Source of the DNA: an uncultured cyanobacterium
GTDB taxonomy: Bacteria > Cyanobacteriota > Cyanobacteriia > Pseudanabaenales > Pseudanabaenaceae
Direction of reading: 5' to 3'
Assembly (NCBI GenBank): GCA_903819605.1
Contig: CAIJEA010000448.1
Span: 1-6,708, forward strand
Length of the DNA: 6,708 bases
The translations under genes were made by a program, and so were the position numbers. The notes under the pieces were generated by a model. It did no database searches and had not been told where the DNA came from. It worked only from the letters and a program-made list of their open reading frames with translations. Within the stretch, counting starts at the first letter, position 1, and each line of letters opens with the position of its first letter. This document shows positions 1 to 6,236 of this stretch, one piece after another.

Positions 1-68
1 ACTAAAGTCAACTCCCTAATAGCTATAGATTTTGAAAAACAAAGAAATCTAGTAGTAATGGTTACAAC

Positions 69-97
69 CTGACATAAGTTGTTATTATTCTTAACAT
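69..97 (+). promoter_or_regulatory. Candidate sigma70-type promoter of frp
   Basis: CTGACA (69-74, five of six matches to the -35 consensus) is followed after 17 bases by TAACAT (92-97, four of six matches to -10). Transcription would begin near 104 and give a leader of roughly 20-25 bases before the frp ATG. This rests on motif matching alone in AT-rich DNA, where chance matches are common. Confidence 0.3.
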
Positions 98-126
98 AAA
101 TAAATGTTTTCTTTCTGGTTTTGATA

Positions 127-453
127 ATGCAAGTAATGAATTCTGGTTGGACACAAATTGAAGAAGATATAGCTCGGAAAGCTTTTGATATTGCCTATAA
201 ACGGGAAACTAGCGCTCTTATTGATTCAGTCCGCCATAGGGCTAGTAGTTTGACCGAAATAGACGATATGTGGCGTTTACATGATTTCTTGAGCGTCAAA
301 CGTCACGAAGTTGATGGTCGATATGACTACAATTTGCCCACGCTAATCTTTGTGTTTGCAGGTCTGGTTAAGGATGGATGGATTACGGTCAAAGAACTTG
401 AAGGATTAAACGCTGACAAAATTGCCAAGATTGTGGCGTTAACATATATGTAA
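127..453 (+). CDS. frp: Fluorescence recovery protein (FRP)
   Basis: This 108-residue protein is recognised as FRP, the small all-helical dimer that binds the C-terminal domain of photoactivated orange carotenoid protein, speeds its return from red to orange, and releases it from the phycobilisome. The signature is a core from about residue 49 to 67, W-R-L-H-D-F-L-S-V-K-R-H-E-V-D-G-R-Y-D, followed by L-I-F-V-F-A. W49, H52, D53 and R59 match the conserved W50, H53, D54 and R60 of Synechocystis FRP as I recall them. Length matches the family (about 109 residues). I chose the ATG at 127 because it reproduces that length; TTG at 121 and ATG at 136 are in-frame alternatives, and a TAA at 97-99 closes the frame upstream. 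No Shine-Dalgarno is visible. ocp follows on the same strand after 337 bases. It is cytosolic, acting at the thylakoid surface. Confidence 0.93.
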   Translation: MQVMNSGWTQIEEDIARKAFDIAYKRETSALIDSVRHRASSLTEIDDMWRLHDFLSVKRHEVDGRYDYNLPTLIFVFAGLVKDGWITVKELEGLNADKIAKIVALTYM

Positions 454-459
454 TATTGG

Positions 460-474
460 GCAAGTTGTACTTGC
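460..474 (+). terminator. Short hairpin after frp, possible weak terminator
   Basis: GCAAGT (460-465) and ACTTGC (469-474) form a perfect 6-bp inverted repeat with a 3-base loop, seven bases after the frp stop. The sequence after it is A/T-rich, but the first run of Ts (GTTTTTC, about 494-500) lies 20 bases on, so it is not a classical intrinsic terminator. Confidence 0.25.
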
Positions 475-530
475 TACAAAATTTAAAATTATAGTTTTTC
501 TTAATATCTATCCTTAGAGGTCTTGAAACT

Positions 531-538
531 GCGATCGC
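531..538. repeat. HIP1 octameric palindrome GCGATCGC
   Basis: HIP1 is a highly overrepresented octamer in many cyanobacterial genomes. Exact copies are at 531-538, 2306-2313 (inside crtW), 2774-2781, 5674-5681 and 5926-5933 (both inside the transporter gene). The last is extended to the 14-base palindrome GGAGCGATCGCTCC. Five copies in 6.7 kb is far above chance and supports a cyanobacterial origin. They are not evidence of local regulation. Confidence 0.85.
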
Positions 539-574
539 AATGTGAGTACATATACTTAGGAAAACTCAACAAGT

Positions 575-679
575 ATGAGTGAAGTGAATCAATCAACTTT
601 GCGCTTGACAGTTACTGATCATCCTAATGAGAATGAATTGCTCACAAAGCTTTTGGAATCTCAATCGAGGGTGAATTAG
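575..679 (+). CDS. Doubtful 34-residue ORF upstream of ocp
   Basis: ATG at 575 opens a 34-codon frame ending at TAG 677-679. The product begins M-S-E-V-N-Q-S-T-L-R-L-T-V-T-D-H-P and continues with a Leu/Glu-rich helix-like stretch. AGGA at 558-561 lies 13 bases before the ATG, a little far for a ribosome binding site. The composition is protein-like, without odd runs, but no family is recognised. Just before the stop, another frame (E-G-E-L-A-V-S-L-L-T) stays open to about 726, so a frameshifted remnant of a longer gene is possible. Alternatives are a true small protein, a leader peptide for ocp, or chance. It is listed because it occupies the centre of an otherwise empty gap. Confidence 0.2.
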   Translation: MSEVNQSTLRLTVTDHPNENELLTKLLESQSRVN

Positions 680-737
680 CTGTGAGTCTTTTAACCTTAA
701 AGTTCTATATTGGACTTAGGAGTTAATAGAGAATTCC

Positions 738-755
738 TTCATGTACTTACATGAA
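738..755. promoter_or_regulatory. Perfect 8+8 palindrome in the ocp upstream region
   Basis: TTCATGTA (738-745) and TACATGAA (748-755) are exact inverted repeats around a CT spacer, followed by the T-rich stretch TTTAAATTTTT (756-766). The palindrome ends 35 bases before the ocp ATG. It is downstream of the candidate -10 at 706-711. It could be an operator for a dimeric regulator, or a leader hairpin whose T-rich tail makes it resemble a weak attenuator. Which of these is correct cannot be decided from the sequence. Confidence 0.4.
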
Positions 756-790
756 TTTAAATTTTTCAGTCAAACTCCAAAAATACTCCT

Positions 791-1750
791 ATGACATACA
801 CCATTTCCTCAGCCAGAAATATTTTCCCTAATACATTAGCTGCTGATGTTGTACCAGCTACTACAGCGAGGTTTAATCAGCTTAGCCCTGAAGATCAACT
901 AGCTTGGATTTGGTTTACTTACCTTGAAATGGGGAAAACCGTAACGATCGCTGCTCCAGGTGCTGCAAGTATGCAGTTAGCTGAGTTGACATTGAATGAA
1001 ATCAAAAAGATGAGTTTTCAGCAACAAACTCAGGTCATGTGTGACCTAGCCAATCGTGCTGATACTCCTATTTGTCGTACCTATGCGATTTGGTCTCAAA
1101 ATATCAAACTAGGCTTTTGGTATCAGCTCGGTAAGTGGATGGAAGAAGGAATTGTCGCTCCTATTCCTGAAGGCTATCGTCTTTCTGCTAACGCTTCAGC
1201 AGTTCTAGAGACATTAAAGAGTTTAGAACCAGGTCAACAAATCACAATTTTACGTAACGCAGTTGTAGACATGGGATTTGATCCTAGTAAATTGGGTGGA
1301 TATACTCGTGTTGCTGAACCAGTAATGGCTCCAAAAGAGATGTCAAAACGTACCCAAGTCACTATCGAAGGTGTTAACAATCCCACAGTATTGTCTTATA
1401 TGGACAACCTCAATGCTAATGATTTTGACGCTTTGATCGAGCTGTTCCTTCCTGATGGGGCTTTGCAGCCTCCTTTCCAAAGACCAATTGTGGGTAAAGA
1501 TGCAGTTCTAAGATTCTTTAAAGAAGAATGTCAAAATCTAGTACTTGTCCCAGAAAGAGGTGTTTCGGAGCCAGCAGATGGTGGCTATACTCAAATCAAA
1601 ATTACTGGTAAAGTTCAAACTCCTTGGTTTGGCTCTGGTGTCGGTATGAATATCTCTTGGCGTTTTCTACTAGACCCTAGCAATAAGATTTTCTTTGTGG
1701 CGATCGACCTACTCGCATCTCCTAAAGAACTATTGAATCTAATCCGCTAA
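791..1750 (+). CDS. ocp: Orange carotenoid protein (OCP), probably OCP1 type
   Basis: This 319-residue protein is a full-length OCP, the water-soluble blue-light sensor that binds a ketocarotenoid and, once photoactivated, quenches phycobilisome excitation as heat. The N-terminal helical carotenoid-binding domain spans about residues 15-165 and the C-terminal NTF2-like domain about 190-319. Y44 and W110 in the N-terminal domain are present, as are Y203 and W290, the ketone hydrogen-bond pair (Y201/W288 in Synechocystis). The interdomain contacts R155-E246 and N104-W279 (Synechocystis R155-E244 and N104-W277) are kept. D222 and F301 correspond to D220 and F299 of the C-terminal domain, linked in my recollection to FRP interaction. 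The interdomain linker is two residues longer than in Synechocystis. No Shine-Dalgarno precedes the ATG. OCP1 assignment is an inference from high similarity plus the neighbouring frp. Confidence 0.97.
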   Translation: MTYTISSARNIFPNTLAADVVPATTARFNQLSPEDQLAWIWFTYLEMGKTVTIAAPGAASMQLAELTLNEIKKMSFQQQTQVMCDLANRADTPICRTYAIWSQNIKLGFWYQLGKWMEEGIVAPIPEGYRLSANASAVLETLKSLEPGQQITILRNAVVDMGFDPSKLGGYTRVAEPVMAPKEMSKRTQVTIEGVNNPTVLSYMDNLNANDFDALIELFLPDGALQPPFQRPIVGKDAVLRFFKEECQNLVLVPERGVSEPADGGYTQIKITGKVQTPWFGSGVGMNISWRFLLDPSNKIFFVAIDLLASPKELLNLIR

Positions 1751-1759
1751 AATTAAAAC

Positions 1760-1808
1760 GAGAAAGCCTTTAAAAGTATTGCAGTGCAGTGCTTTTAGAG
1801 GCTTTCTC
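1760..1808 (+). terminator. Hairpin between ocp and crtW, likely terminator
   Basis: Arms 1760-1776 and 1792-1808 pair over 17 bp with a single G-T wobble and a 15-base loop that contains the tandem GCAGTGCAGTG. The hairpin starts 10 bases after the ocp stop and ends 39 bases before the crtW ATG. Only a broken T tract follows (ATATACTTTCTTC), so it may terminate partially or mainly stabilise the ocp mRNA 3' end. Confidence 0.65.
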
Positions 1809-1847
1809 ATATACTTTCTTCAATCCTATTGCCGATCGCGATAAATT

Positions 1848-2624
1848 ATGAATGATTACAATAATTTGCGATCAAATAATTCTGCTGATTGTTCGCCACA
1901 AAATAATGTATTTAGATCTGATGACTGGAATGGGATATTAATCGTCATTGCTATTCTTAGTTTATGGTTCACCAGTCTATTTACAGTACTCTCAGTCTCA
2001 GTTTTAAATATTTCTTGGTTCTGGTTAATTGCTTCTATTCTAGGACGAACATATCTACATACTGGTCTATTTATTATTGCCCACGATACGATGCATGGCA
2101 ATCTAATTCCCAGTAATAGAACTCTCAATAATACAATCGGTCGTCTTGCGGTTGTAATTTATGCTTTGCTCCCCTACGATCGCTGTCGTATAAATCATGC
2201 CAATCACCATCGCTATCCTTCTCAAACTGGCGATCCAGACTTTCATGGCAGTATTTCACATCCGATATTTTGGTACTGCAAGTTTTTGAGCGAATATTTT
2301 TCATGGCGATCGCTAATTATTTTCTTGGCTAGTATGATTGTGATATTTGGTGGATTGATAATCCTATTCAAGGTTGACCTAATCAACTTAATTCTCTTTT
2401 GGCTTGTTCCGCTTGTAATTAGCTCATTACAGTTATTTTTCTTTGGGACTTATCTTCCCCATCACCAAGTTTCCCAAAATCCAAATTTCTCTCCTCGGAT
2501 TGAGTCTAACTTTTATTCTATTTTATGGTCGCTTTTTAGTTGCTATAACTTTGGTCATTATCATTGGGAACATCACGAATATCCCAAAACACCTTGGTAT
2601 AGATTGCCTAGCATTCATCAATAA
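1848..2624 (+). CDS. crtW: Beta-carotene ketolase, CrtW type
   Basis: This 258-residue membrane protein is recognised as a CrtW-type 4,4'-ketolase of the fatty-acid-hydroxylase-like di-iron family, which adds keto groups to the beta-ionone rings of carotenoids to give echinenone or canthaxanthin. Histidine clusters expected to hold the irons are present: H79-x3-H83 (H-D-T-M-H-G), H117-x2-H120-H121 (H-A-N-H-H-R) with following G-D-P-D-F-H, Y-L-P-H205-H206, and a C-terminal G-H-Y-H-W-E-H-H-E-Y-P with H242-H243. Four hydrophobic stretches (about 28-50, 55-75, 152-175 and 180-200) fit thylakoid or plasma membrane insertion. Length matches the Nostoc enzyme. Its place after ocp suggests it supplies the OCP chromophore, which is a ketocarotenoid. 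The last histidine motif has one extra residue relative to the Nostoc PCC 7120 sequence as I remember it. The hairpin upstream suggests partly separate transcription. Confidence 0.93.
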   Translation: MNDYNNLRSNNSADCSPQNNVFRSDDWNGILIVIAILSLWFTSLFTVLSVSVLNISWFWLIASILGRTYLHTGLFIIAHDTMHGNLIPSNRTLNNTIGRLAVVIYALLPYDRCRINHANHHRYPSQTGDPDFHGSISHPIFWYCKFLSEYFSWRSLIIFLASMIVIFGGLIILFKVDLINLILFWLVPLVISSLQLFFFGTYLPHHQVSQNPNFSPRIESNFYSILWSLFSCYNFGHYHWEHHEYPKTPWYRLPSIHQ

Positions 2625-2625
2625 A

Positions 2626-2659
2626 AAAGTAGGGGTAATTTATGAATTACCCCTACTTT
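2626..2659 (+). terminator. Perfect 15-bp hairpin after crtW
   Basis: AAAGTAGGGGTAATT (2626-2640) and AATTACCCCTACTTT (2645-2659) are exact inverted repeats with the loop TATG. The hairpin begins two bases after the crtW stop. The A-rich 5' flank and TTT 3' end let it act on either strand, though no long T run follows. GTAGGGG...CCCCTAC palindromes of this style recur in cyanobacterial genomes as I recall, so it may also be a copy of a dispersed repeat. Confidence 0.7.
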
Positions 2660-2704
2660 CAAATCTTGTCGATTAGGCGAACTAAGACTTTTCTGTGTAA
2701 CCAC

Positions 2705-2753
2705 AACCCATAAAAGAGTTGCGGCACAAAGCTCAGTAACTCTCTTATGGGTT
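2705..2753. repeat. Imperfect 49-base palindrome, likely decayed dispersed repeat
   Basis: Outer arms 2705-2720 and 2738-2753 (AACCCATAAAAGAGTT and AACTCTCTTATGGGTT) match over 16 positions with one mismatch. The 17-base centre still pairs at several positions around an AAA loop, as expected if a once longer palindrome has accumulated changes. It follows a separate hairpin and is not next to a stop codon, so it is not needed as the crtW terminator. A REP- or MITE-like intergenic repeat is the simplest reading. Confidence 0.5.
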
Positions 2754-2828
2754 CCATAATTTATGCTTGCATGGCGATCGCAATGTATCTGAGAAATACA
2801 TGAAAATGAATATCAGTCTTTAGTTTAG

Positions 2829-2857
2829 ATTACACTCCGTAATTTGGTGAATAATAT
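2829..2857 (+). promoter_or_regulatory. Candidate promoter of glgB
   Basis: ATTACA (2829-2834) and TAATAT (2852-2857), separated by 17 bases, each match four of six consensus positions. A start near 2864 would give a 30-base leader. The preceding hairpin after crtW makes an independent glgB promoter in this gap likely, but these exact boxes are only a motif match. Confidence 0.25.
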
Positions 2858-2893
2858 GCAGTAATTTAATTATGTGCGTTTATTTAAAGTGAT

Positions 2894-5152
2894 ATGACTC
2901 CGACTCTCCCCACCGAGCAAATTGATCGCATTGTGTGGAATCAACACCAAGACCCATTTGCTGTCTTAGGTCCCCATGAAATTGAGCAAGATGGTAAGAC
3001 TGTATGGGTGGTGAGAGCATATCTACCCGATGCCGAGGCTGTATCTGTAGTTACACCTGAGCAGCAAAAAGAGTACCCGATGCAAGCGGTACATCATCCG
3101 CACTTCTTTGAATGTATTATCAGTGATGCGCCCCACCTGTTTAGCTATCAATTCAAAGTAAAGTCTGGAGACAGCGATCGGCTCATTCACGATCCCTACT
3201 ATTTCAAATCACCATTGATCACTGAGTTTGACGCTTATCTGTTTGGTCAAGGTACGCATTATCAGATTTACGAAAAATTGGGTGCACATCCCACCACAAT
3301 TGACGGTGTAAAGGGTGTTTATTTTGCGGTATGGGCTCCTAATGCAAGAAATGTCTCGTTACTCGGTGATTTTAATAGCTGGGACGGACGCAAACACCAG
3401 ATGCGTAAAGGTAATACAGGTATTTGGGATCTATTTATTCCCGATTTACAAGTCGGTGCAAATTACAAATACGAAATCAAGAGTCCTGAAGGACATATTT
3501 ATGAAAAATCCGATCCCTATGGCTTCTTCCAAGAAATTCGTCCAAAAACTGCGTCAGTCGTTGCCGATCTCACCACTTACGCATGGCAAGATGAAAAATG
3601 GCTAGAAATGCGTCGCACTGAAGATCCTCTCAAAAAGCCAATCTCAGTCTATGAAATGCATCTTGGCTCATGGATGCACGCCTCCATGGTTACCCCTCCT
3701 GAAAGTGGTTATCCTGCCGTATCAGCAGCCGACCTCAAGCCTGGGGCAAGATTTCTCACCTATCGTGAACTCGCCGAAGATTTGATCCCCTATGTTAAGG
3801 AGATGGGCTATACCCATATCGAAATGATGCCCGTCGCTGAGCATCCCTTCGACGGCTCTTGGGGCTATCAGGTCACAGGCTATTATGCGCCTACCTCTCG
3901 CTATGGCTCACCGCAGGATTTGATGTACTTCATCGACAAGTGCCACCAAAATGACATCGGAGTAATAGTTGATTGGGTTCCAGCTCATTTCCCCAAAGAT
4001 GGTCATGGCTTATCCTTTTTTGATGGAACTTTTCTCTATGAGCCTGCTGACGTTCGCATTGGTGAGCATAAGGAATGGGGAACAAAAATCTTTAACTACG
4101 AACGTAGCGAAGTCAAAAACTTCTTGATTGCCAATGTCCTGTTTTGGTTTGAAAAGTATCACATTGACGGTATTCGTGTTGATGCGGTCGCCTCAATGTT
4201 ACATCGCGATTACAATCGTGAAGCTGGTTCATGGCTGCCAAATAAGTACGGCGGTCGCGAGGCTCTCGAAGTAATTGAGCTATTTCGGCATCTGCATAGT
4301 ATTCTGTTTACCTATTATCCTGGGGCTTTATCCATTGCCGAAGAGTCTACCTCTTGGCCGATGGTGACATGGCCAGCTTATTCTGGTGGATTAGGATTTA
4401 ACTTGAAATGGAATATGGGCTGGATGCATGACATGCTTGACTATTTCAAGCTCGATCCCTACTTCCGAGGACATAACAACAACTATCTCACCTTTAGTAT
4501 TTGGTACGCCTTTAGTGAAAACTTCATGCTTGCGCTATCTCATGATGAAGTCGTGCATGGTAAGAGTCCGATGATCGGCAAGATGCCGGGAGATGAGTGG
4601 CAGAAGTTTGCTAACTTGCGCTGTCTCTATGGCTATATGTTCACGCATCCAGGTAAGAAAACCATGTTTATGGGCATGGAGTTTGGGCAATGGTCAGAAT
4701 GGAATGTTTGGGGAGATCTGGAATGGCATCTGTTGCAATATCCTAGCCACAAGACGCTGCAAAAATATGTTAGCGATCTAAATAAACTTTTGAGATCGCT
4801 GCCTGAACTCTACAGTCAAGACTTCTCCCAAAATGGATTTGAATGGATTGAGTGCAATGATACTCAAAACTCAGTAATTTCGTTCTTGCGTAAAGGGCTA
4901 GATGATGAGTTTGTCTTAGTTGTTTGTAACTTTACTCCTGTCGTCCACCATAACTATCGAGTTGGCGTTCCTGAAAAAGGTTTCTATAAAGAAGTTCTCA
5001 ACAGTGACGCGCCAATCTATGGTGGCAGTGGTATTGGTAATCTAGGTGGTAAATATACCGATGACTATGGCAGTCATGGTAAGCCTTATTCGCTTGATGT
5101 AACTGCGCCTCCTTTAGGTGTAGTTGTCCTAAAGTATCTGGGCGAAGTCTAA
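2894..5152 (+). CDS. glgB: 1,4-alpha-glucan (glycogen) branching enzyme, GH13
   Basis: This 752-residue cytosolic enzyme cuts alpha-1,4-glucan chains and re-attaches them by alpha-1,6 bonds, creating glycogen branches. An N-terminal N1 domain (about 10-100, with D-P-F-A-V-L-G-P-H) precedes a CBM48 domain (about 126-225, L-G-A-H and G158-D-F-N-S-W-D-G). The catalytic barrel starts near V252-Y-E-M-H-L-G-S-W and has region I D360-W-V-P-A-H-F, nucleophile D430 (G-I-R-V-D-A-V), acid/base E483 (A-E-E-S-T) and D551 (S-H-D-E-V-V-H-G-K). Their spacing equals that of E. coli D405, E458 and D526. A beta-rich C-terminal domain runs from about 650. The insertion after G-S-W (about 261-285) is the kind seen in cyanobacterial GlgB. 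Region I has alanine where glycine is more usual. The ATG is the first possible start, because an in-frame TAA lies at 2885-2887. Confidence 0.97.
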   Translation: MTPTLPTEQIDRIVWNQHQDPFAVLGPHEIEQDGKTVWVVRAYLPDAEAVSVVTPEQQKEYPMQAVHHPHFFECIISDAPHLFSYQFKVKSGDSDRLIHDPYYFKSPLITEFDAYLFGQGTHYQIYEKLGAHPTTIDGVKGVYFAVWAPNARNVSLLGDFNSWDGRKHQMRKGNTGIWDLFIPDLQVGANYKYEIKSPEGHIYEKSDPYGFFQEIRPKTASVVADLTTYAWQDEKWLEMRRTEDPLKKPISVYEMHLGSWMHASMVTPPESGYPAVSAADLKPGARFLTYRELAEDLIPYVKEMGYTHIEMMPVAEHPFDGSWGYQVTGYYAPTSRYGSPQDLMYFIDKCHQNDIGVIVDWVPAHFPKDGHGLSFFDGTFLYEPADVRIGEHKEWGTKIFNYERSEVKNFLIANVLFWFEKYHIDGIRVDAVASMLHRDYNREAGSWLPNKYGGREALEVIELFRHLHSILFTYYPGALSIAEESTSWPMVTWPAYSGGLGFNLKWNMGWMHDMLDYFKLDPYFRGHNNNYLTFSIWYAFSENFMLALSHDEVVHGKSPMIGKMPGDEWQKFANLRCLYGYMFTHPGKKTMFMGMEFGQWSEWNVWGDLEWHLLQYPSHKTLQKYVSDLNKLLRSLPELYSQDFSQNGFEWIECNDTQNSVISFLRKGLDDEFVLVVCNFTPVVHHNYRVGVPEKGFYKEVLNSDAPIYGGSGIGNLGGKYTDDYGSHGKPYSLDVTAPPLGVVVLKYLGEV

Positions 5153-5153
5153 A

Positions 5154-5192
5154 TAACAATAAAGGGAGCACTAAGTGCTCCCTTTATTGTTA
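5154..5192. terminator. Bidirectional terminator shared by glgB and the transporter gene
   Basis: Arms 5154-5171 and 5175-5192 are perfect 18-bp inverted repeats around a TAA loop, with a GC-rich core (GGGAGCAC/GTGCTCCC) flanked by A/T-rich outer pairs. The hairpin begins one base after the glgB stop. Read from the other strand, it contains the transporter gene stop codon (complement of 5190-5192). Each strand has a T-rich descending arm (CTTTATTGTTA), so it can act as an intrinsic terminator in both directions. Confidence 0.9.
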
Positions 5193-6236
5193 AACTCCGC
5201 GGAATCCGATGGGCATTTCCATTTTTTCGAGAGTAGTCGGTCTATCTTTTATTCGCTTGGCTCTATCTTGATGTAGGTTACCGATAAAACTTAAGATAAG
5301 ACCAATTATCAATAGACTGACTCCCCAGAATTGAGCTTGAGTGGGTACTTGCCCTAAAATCAAATAAGCTAGAAAAATTGTAAGAACTGGATTCACTAAG
5401 GCAGCTAAATTAATTTCTGTTGAGGTAGAGAGCTTCAAACCTGTTAGCCAACTAACTCTAGCTATGACAACAATAAATACTGCATAGACGATCATCCACC
5501 GCCATAGTAAAGGCGATAGGATATCCACGAAGTGCATCGGACCGTAAAGAATGTTTGCTAGCAGGAAAAAAAGTATTGTTCCTACGGCGTTACGATAAAT
5601 TGAAAAAAATCCGACAGGAATTGCCTGTAACTGTAATTTTGTATTTACTGTCGAAATGGAAGTAATGATAGCAGCGATCGCTACTAAGATTTCTCCAGTA
5701 CCAATTTGCAATCCCCCCATCTTCATCGCATTTCCTGCTCCTCCTAAAATAATTGTTGTCGCTACTCCACCTAGGGAAACTAATGAGCCTGAAAGAGTCC
5801 AACCATCTACCCGTAAACCAAATAGCCAAATACTCAAAATGAGCGTTAAAAATGGCTCAATACGACCAATTAAAACAACATTGGCAATATTCGCATGTCC
5901 GATTGCGGTAAACGTTAAGGCGGGAGCGATCGCTCCTGATAAAACGCTGGTAATCGTCAAACTTATCCAGTCTTTGCGAGTTAGAGCTTTTAGGGTGCTG
6001 AGTTTTAAATCTTTGTAAAAAATTACACCCATCACACCAAAGGCGCAAATATTTCCTACAAATAAAACATTGCACAATGAAATCGGATTTCTGCCATCGA
6101 TCGGGTTATGTTGTCCGATGTCAATAATTATGCGCGTGAAAGAGTTGGAAGCGGCAAAAATTAAAACTGCAACTGCAAGATATATCCAGCCAGGAACTTG
6201 GCTAAAAGTTTTTTGTATATTATTGGTAATATTCAT
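5190..6236 (-). CDS. EamA/DMT-family permease, substrate unknown
   Basis: This 348-residue inner-membrane protein is a member of the drug/metabolite transporter superfamily with two EamA-type halves. Ten hydrophobic segments are visible at about 17-37, 52-74, 90-112, 117-139, 146-165, 180-197, 207-230, 245-265, 276-295 and 302-319. The typical end-of-helix motifs occur once per half: I-G-R-I-E-P-F-L-T-L near 123-132 and L-V-N-P-V-L-T-I near 280-287, each followed by a W-L-F-G or Y-L-I-L-G turn. A basic, charged tail follows residue 320. The substrate cannot be predicted; the family exports amino acids, nucleotides or other metabolites. The ATG is the earliest start, because an in-frame stop lies one codon upstream, and no Shine-Dalgarno is seen. 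It is convergent with glgB and functionally unconnected to it as far as can be seen. A weak -35-like TTGCAA lies on this strand at 6344-6349. Confidence 0.88.
   Translation of the reverse strand: MNITNNIQKTFSQVPGWIYLAVAVLIFAASNSFTRIIIDIGQHNPIDGRNPISLCNVLFVGNICAFGVMGVIFYKDLKLSTLKALTRKDWISLTITSVLSGAIAPALTFTAIGHANIANVVLIGRIEPFLTLILSIWLFGLRVDGWTLSGSLVSLGGVATTIILGGAGNAMKMGGLQIGTGEILVAIAAIITSISTVNTKLQLQAIPVGFFSIYRNAVGTILFFLLANILYGPMHFVDILSPLLWRWMIVYAVFIVVIARVSWLTGLKLSTSTEINLAALVNPVLTIFLAYLILGQVPTQAQFWGVSLLIIGLILSFIGNLHQDRAKRIKDRPTTLEKMEMPIGFRGV

Larger units (their letters stand above)
454..790 (+). other. frp-ocp intergenic region (337 bases)
   Basis: This gap is unusually long for genes that act together. 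It contains a short hairpin after frp (460-474), a HIP1 octamer (531-538), a doubtful 34-codon ORF (575-679) and a perfect palindrome (738-755). A candidate ocp -10 box TATATT (706-711, five of six consensus matches) is present but has no good -35 at the expected distance. TTGACA at 605-610 is a perfect -35 match but lacks a matching -10 (GAGAAT at 629-634 is the best, at 18-base spacing). ocp probably has its own promoter here. Confidence 0.5.

Noticed and set aside
552..576. ATACTT/AAGTAT inverted repeat enclosing AGGA before the 575 ATG
   Set aside because: Only 6 bp, A/T-rich, with a 13-base loop; expected by chance in this composition, so no claim of an RNA switch is made.
1856..2128. 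90-codon minus-strand ORF inside crtW
   Set aside because: It is antisense to a clear CrtW coding region that includes the first two histidine clusters, and its product has no recognisable features.
2443..2676. 77-codon plus-strand ORF overlapping the crtW 3' end
   Set aside because: It reads another frame across the essential C-terminal histidine motifs and into the hairpin, so it is a shadow of crtW.
3315..3605. Out-of-frame ORFs inside glgB (also 4593-4781)
   Set aside because: glgB is intact with correctly spaced catalytic residues across both intervals; the alternative frames have no independent support.
5923..5936. 14-base perfect palindrome GGAGCGATCGCTCC
   Set aside because: It is a HIP1 octamer with flanking matches inside coding sequence, not an operator.
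5656..6018. 120-codon plus-strand ORF opposite the transporter gene
   Set aside because: It is the antisense of a 10-TM protein; the product is Pro/Ile/Ala-rich, as expected from the reverse complement of hydrophobic codons.
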